A stretch of DNA of 64,000 nt, taken from positions 4,588,001 through 4,652,000 of the forward strand of contig JAMPIQ010000002.1 of NCBI GenBank assembly GCA_024699855.1, written 5' to 3'. This document shows positions 59,158 through 64,000 of the stretch, piece by piece. Position 1 is the stretch's first letter. Each line of letters opens with the position of its first letter. The DNA comes from Aphelenchoides besseyi. Lineage: Eukaryota; Nematoda; Chromadorea; Rhabditida; Aphelenchoididae. A program made the translations under genes and the position numbers. A model generated the notes under the pieces. The model did no database searches, was not told the DNA's origin, and was given only the letters and a program-made list of their open reading frames with translations.

Positions 59158-60460
59158 AAGAAGTCACGCATTGTATTCATCTTTGCCCTATTGTACTATA
59201 ATTAACCATCTAATTAAAGAGCTCACGTGCGCAGAACGAAAATGATCCACCAGTCAGGGGATTAAGCGAAAAATGGCCGGCGAGCCAAATTGTAAAACAT
59301 CCAAAAGTCGCGTTTTTGTTTGGCCGCGAAATTTTTTGCCGCTCGAGCGCGTGGACTAAAACGGCGTGTCATATTGAAGCCGAGGACGAGACTCAGAATA
59401 AAGTCGGGGATTGACCTCAAACCAAAAACCGAAATTCGATTGACCAACAACCGCATTAAACGGTCAATTGAAGCGACCAAATTTGATTATTGAACGTTGA
59501 ATTACGTGGGAAAGAACATGTTAACAGTAAATCAATAGGACTTTCAACTCTCAGACAACCTCCGTGATGTTCGGCTTGATAGCGAACTGACCTTTTTGTC
59601 GTAGGTGAAATTGGAGCGACGGTTTTGAGCTGCAGACATCGATTTCTGACTACGCATCTTCGGCGGATCGATGTTCAGACTGAAAAGCAAAACAATTTAG
59701 AAGACTCACTCGTCGACAACACGAGTTCGCTCATTTGCCATTCAAAATCTTACAACAAAAGAAGACCCGTGTGAATTACGGGAGCGTGGTAACCATCTTC
59801 AAAAGCGTTGGCGTTATTCGAGGATGCCGTTGGGGCAAATTTCGAAACAAATTGAAAAAATTTGCAGAACTTTCGGCAACGGTCAATTGACTTGGCATTC
59901 GACTGGGGGCATCTAATTTGACTACTTGCTTCTCTATTCTTGTCTTCGCACTCATTGTGAGAACCTTACAAGTGTATGCGCGAAAAAACGTATAAGCCAA
60001 TTTCTTCTTCCGCTCCTGAAATTTCGAATTCTAATCGTCGAGCGACAACAATTTTGTGTCTGTAATTGCGTTAACTTCTTATAATTGATATTTGGAATCA
60101 GAGGGCCAAATAGTTCCGGACTTGTGTCCAAGTCCATCTGGAACTGGACTTGAAGTTACCAGATTTGACCGTTTCGTTGAAATGCATGTATTAGCTCTTA
60201 CGTGCATGAAGTAGTTTATTAAGAAATGAGCTTCTAAATCGTATCGTACGATAACTGAAATCAACCCGTTCCTACGAATACACTCTCACACTTTGCGAGC
60301 AGAACATCTTTGAAATCAGACGTGAGTTACGTCCGTCGGAAACAATGCGAATCGGAGCGATCGAATGGCCGTGCAAACGTTCGTTCTGTTTGTTCTAAAA
60401 GCGCGGATGTGAAGACCATGAGTTAACCGGAAACAAAGCGTGTACGTTTGATTGGAAGTG
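59158..60460. other. Intergenic, nothing identified
   Basis: Only short overlapping frames (59262-59480 -, 59776-60000 -). No domain, signal peptide or splice chain. Confidence 0.4.
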
Positions 60461-61032
60461 ATGGCCGGTTGGCGTGCCTTCACGGGCACTTGTCCTTGGC
60501 CAACGGTAACTGCAAATGCATCACAAACGCGCTTTACATATGGTCCAAAAATCGATCGAAAGTTTCGTCTTTGGGTTCGTTTTCACATTGTTTTTGTTAA
60601 GATTAATTTCCAGGCACAAGGCAGAGACCGCAAATCAGATGACGAAATGATCGAATTCGTTGCCAAGACCGTGGGTATGCCCGTACCACCAAGAAACAAA
60701 ATTGGCGAGTTTCTGAGAGACGGAACGGTCCTCTGGAAGTTGGTTTAGAATCTGTTAGTAAGAAGTAAACACCTTGCTGTTTTAGATTGTTAGATAAAAT
60801 GGCCCCGGAGAGTTCGGCGGCCAGTCGGAAACGAAGTCATTGCTCATCGACCGAACGTATTCAGATGTTTTTGCGGCGCTGCAAAGACCTGGGCTTCGAA
60901 GATCATCAGCTGTTTGAATTGAGTGATCTTGTGGACGAAAAGAATTTGGCACGTGTACTCAATTGTTTGAATGAAATTTGTCGAGAAATCAAAACTAATG
61001 TTCATGTTCAGTTTTATCTCTCTAGTCAATAA
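60461..61032 (+). CDS. Single calponin-homology domain protein
   Basis: Small actin-binding-type protein with one CH domain, of the transgelin/muscle protein 20 size class. Three exons, length-checked: 60461-60574, 60614-60738 and 60786-61032, 161 aa. The CH domain reads DDEMIEFVAKTVGMPVPPRN, then FLRDGTVLWKLLDKMAPESS (across the last junction), ERIQMFLRRCKDLGFEDHQ and LVDEKNLARVLNCLNEI. The LWKL core and final helix are present. No calponin repeat follows. The N-terminal 38 residues (MAGWRAFTGTCPWPTVTANA) do not look like the usual family start. The last codons may be read-through of a donor, because a second in-phase exon-like frame (61038-61164) ends in YLNEKYE. Confidence 0.75.
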
Positions 61033-61181
61033 ATAAATAGCGATCAGTTGACAGCATTTTTGGAGCTTATTTGTCAAACCGAAACGCAATGGCAAACTTT
61101 CTTTAGCAATGGATCGTGTACGCAGACAGAAGTATTTCCGTATCTGAACGAAAAGTATGAGTAGAGTATTGTGACAACTAC

Positions 61182-63476
61182 TCACTTATTATTCCTTTCA
61201 ATATCGCTTTTAACCTCCCAGGTTTCTTCTTCAAATTTGTAAGCGACAGACGCTTCAAGAACTGCGTTGCTTGGCGCTTTCGCTTGAATCACAATTCGAT
61301 ATCTGAAAACGAAAGTTCATTTCACTCAAACAACAAGTTCGAACTTCAATTCTGCATCCTTTGTTACTCGATTATCAGCATAAGGATCAACAACAATGTT
61401 CGCCGGTGGAACTCGAGCGCTCAGTTCCTAAAGATTGTATGTAAATTAGAATAATAGCAAGCACCTTAATAGTTTCCAATTCTAACTCTAAACATTTGGT
61501 TCCATCAGCAAAATGTTCGTATTCGACGGTTTTCTGATTGATGTAGTCGAGCAAAACGTTAGCTGCCTGAACACCTTCTTCGACGGGAATCGAAATCTCG
61601 TTAACGCAAGGACAGAACTCGTCCGGAATTTGAGCTTCGAAACAAGTTCGATCTACACAGAAAATGAACAATTGATAAGACGAATCTTACTTTCTGGAAC
61701 GATTCCAAGCAATGAGTGACCATGAGCTTCCTTATTTCTACTCACATTCGTGTTTCTAAAGTCGCCCTTAAAGAAATGCTTGTCCGGACAATTGATTGTA
61801 AACTAACCTCAAGAATATGCTTTAGAGTCGAGTAAAGATCGAATTGAGTAGTCATGATCTGCGCATTGCGTTGTAGATTCGCTTTCAAATGCGGATACTG
61901 TTCGCTGAATTTGTCTGGAAGTCGAATTGCAAGAAACGGAAGACGAGTTTCGAATCGGCCAACGGTCTGAGAATTTGTCGGATATGTAAACGACTTGTTG
62001 ATTTACCGTATCACGAATTGGATCAAAACGATGCCCGTGGTCTGAAACCACTATAACTATTGAGTTTTCCATGAGGTTTTCAGCTCGAACAAAGAGGGAA
62101 GAAAGATCCTGATCAATCACTCCAATTCTATTCAAGAAGTCATGACTCAAATCTAAACTCTCCAATAAAAAACAACAAAATCAAGGTACCTTGTGACCAA
62201 AACAACGCGAACTTTCTTTTGTTTTTATAACCAACAAGAAAGGATTCCAGGTAATGAATCATGTGTTCGTGCATTGCAATGTTGCCGTAGCATCCGTACG
62301 AACTTCGACGATGAAGTAGCGAATGGTACAAATTTAAAAAAAACGGTCGAATATAGTGGTCGGTTGGTTGTCGGAGAAAGCCGTTGAGTTTTTGTTTATA
62401 ATTGAAGGTCCCTATGTCAGGTCGATCTTCCGCAAAAAAACTAGCATAATCCCGAGTGCTGTATTCCTGCCAAATTATCGGAAAGTCATCGAAAGAAATG
62501 CCCCAAGTGTCTTTGAGTTCTGCTTTAAATTCCTTAATAGAAAGTCAAAGACATTGGATGGTAAACCTACAGTCGTGTTTTGAGCTCTTTTTCCGGTCAA
62601 GATAGCCAGCAGGTTCGAGTATGTGTTGTCGGCAACTTTAACATGGTGATTAAAAGTCGTAAACTTTTGTTTCAACGTATTCCATGTGTTTGGAAGCTGA
62701 CGAAGAAAGTTCGAACGAGACATTGAGTCGAGTCCAATGACAATCACACTCGGTCTCTTCGTAGATTCTAGCGCGATCTTCCTACAATTCAACTCGTGAT
62801 TCCTTGCAGTCGAGGTACTTACCTTCCAGTCAAATTACTCGTTAACTTCGGAACCACATGAGCGTGGTTATAATTGTAAACGGAAATCGGTAATAGACCC
62901 GTCTTCTTGCATCTGACCTCAACAAAGTCGTGTTGAAGCTTAATCGATTCTTCGAGCGGCTGCCAAATTTCGTATTTGGGCTCAAAATCGTTGTTCTCTT
63001 GATAGAAGACATATCGATATTCACAATTGTAACTGGCAATTGTAGTCGGATCAACCTAAAACAGACATTGAATATGTTTATTGGACACAACAAACTCACT
63101 CGCAAGAAGCCATTTGGATCTACGAACGTTAAATTCTGTTGCAGTCTTTTGCATTCTAGTTGTTTTGGTTTCTCATAGTACTTAAGAATACTTTTGTCCC
63201 ATTCGTCCAAAACTGGAACCTGAAACCGAAACGCTGATTCTTTTCAGAGCCGTAATTTACGTCACAACTTTTCCAGTTTTGAGATTTGTGGCGAAGTAAT
63301 TCCTGAAACAAAAATTTGTCGACAATCAGAAGCAATGGAATTACGTGATAATGTTGTAAAACCGTGGGTATTTGCTGTTGTTTTTCGAATAAACGAGAAG
63401 CAGTGAAAACCAATGATAAGATACAAAATGCACTTATAATACGACGATGTCGCCAAAATCGCGTAAAAGGGGACAT
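61182..63476 (-). CDS. DUF229 (sulfatase-fold) membrane protein
   Basis: DUF229 family protein with an alkaline-phosphatase/sulfatase-like fold, probably type II membrane or Golgi lumen. Starts at 63476 with a basic N-terminus and signal anchor (RRIISAFCILSLVFTASRLF). The pre-domain has KQLECKRLQQNLTFVDPNGF and CEYRYVFYQENNDFEPKYE. The DUF229 core begins SVIVIGLDSMSRSNFLRQLP and FNHHVKVADNTYSNLLAILT. The metal-site segment is IVIVVSDHGHRFDPIRDT. Later come QAQIPDEFCPCVNE-like CPC and a C-terminal beta-rich region ending SDIERNNK. About ten exons with 40-60 nt introns. The function of this family is not established; it is expanded in nematodes. Exon edges were not all length-checked. Confidence 0.85.
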
Positions 63477-63617
63477 TGATCACGATCAATCAGCAATTAG
63501 AAGCTCAGATTCTAAGCACGAGCCATTGACGACTCGTTTCTCTTCTAAAGTCTATGCTTTTTCTCGAGTCGCAATCAATGTTTGCGCGTTATCGGTTGGC
63601 CCCAACTTACGAGACCG
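63477..63617. other. Short divergent intergenic region
   Basis: The 140-bp spacer between the DUF229 start and the plus-strand secreted protein; probably their shared promoter region. Confidence 0.5.
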
Positions 63618-63983
63618 ATGATGATTCACGAACGTTTTACTCAATTCCGTTTGTTCATTTCAAGTGTAATCTTTATTTTGTCCGCAGTTATGGATCTCGA
63701 AAACGCATTTGTTTGCTCAGGTCCACTTGATGGTTGTCAATCGATAAAATGCTACGAGTTTATGTTAACTGAAGACTCCACTAATATCTAGACAAAACTA
63801 TCGATATGCGCTAATGTGGAAAGACGAAAGAGAAATCAATGCATGAAACAGGTGAATGCAATAAATGACCGAGAAGAATACTTTAAAGCAATGGATTCAG
63901 TAGACCGTTGGCGTTCGTATGTTTCGGAAAAAGACGCTAAGCTCCGTTCAAGAACGACGGCTTATGCGAAACCAATTGCATGA
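63618..63983 (+). CDS. Small secreted protein at right edge
   Basis: Not recognised. Two exons, length-checked: 63618-63763 and 63824-63983, 101 aa. The leader MMIHERFTQFRLFISSVIFI with LSAVMDLENAF is signal-peptide-like, followed by VCSGPLDGCQSIKCYEFI with three Cys, then a charged helical part (QVNAINDREEYFKAMDSVDR) ending TTAYAKPIA. The intron GTTAAC...GGAAAG lacks a pyrimidine tract. Without it the frame hits a TAG after EDSTNI yet stays coding-like beyond it. Confidence 0.45.
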
Positions 63984-64000
63984 TTGTCTCATCGATCTTA

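Noticed and set aside
1..64000. CRISPR arrays, bacterial operons or ribosome binding sites
   Set aside because: Introns, polyadenylation signals and eukaryotic gene families exclude a prokaryotic source; no regularly spaced repeats were found.

Overview
The window is eukaryotic, gene-dense and intron-rich. Introns are mostly only 36-60 nt, with GTAAGT-type donors and TTTTAG/TTTCAG acceptors, and genes are separated by about 100-500 bp. The gene set points to a nematode-like ecdysozoan. It includes a TWK two-pore K+ channel with a nematode-style tail, a DUF229 protein, a CHK/DUF1679-type kinase-like protein, a serpentine-like receptor remnant, a spaetzle-like cystine knot and many small secreted proteins. 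One gene, LRRC9, fits this badly, because it usually goes with motile cilia and flagella. I therefore do not name a genus.

Layout. 0.6-4.5 kb: arylformamidase (+) and a TWK K+ channel (-). 4.5-12.9 kb: a gene-poor stretch with one weak two-exon gene. 12.9-15.0 kb: a cluster of small secreted products (spaetzle-like ligand, His/Arg-rich peptide, Gly/Tyr-rich peptide). 15.4-16.7 kb: a 1.29-kb foldback element with about 160-bp terminal inverted repeats. 17.0-18.5 kb: an unrecognised Cys-containing protein and a decayed DNA2-helicase fragment. 18.6-23.1 kb: LRRC9 (-), with a tiny Cys-rich peptide gene just upstream. 23.5-26.4 kb: GPATCH11 and CWF19L1 (+), closely spaced. 26.5-30 kb: small secreted and membrane proteins and mostly empty sequence. 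30.0-34.7 kb: two tandem paralogous C2H2 zinc-finger genes. 35.4-37.9 kb: an N-truncated 7TM receptor and a kinase-like protein that has lost catalytic Asp residues. 38.2-43.6 kb: a large disordered protein, perhaps CEP170-like. 43.7-47.0 kb: MED17 and HDHD3 (-). 47.2-52.9 kb: TFIIA alpha/beta and LPGAT1 (+), then EHD/RME-1 (-). 54.0-64 kb: secreted Cys-rich protein, Reeler-domain protein, an unrecognised secreted protein, a CH-domain protein, a DUF229 protein and a small secreted protein at the right edge.

Functional themes. Several housekeeping genes deal with nuclear gene expression (GPATCH11, CWF19L1, MED17, GTF2A1), and two are membrane-trafficking or lipid genes (EHD, LPGAT1). Candidate operon-like pairs are GPATCH11-CWF19L1 and HDHD3-MED17. 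Exon models marked as length-checked have coding lengths that sum to a multiple of three, which I verified by hand. Two introns appear to use GC-AG splice sites. The most novel material is the tandem zinc-finger pair at 30.0-34.7 kb, the secreted-peptide cluster at 13-15 kb, and the small peptide at 23.1-23.4 kb.
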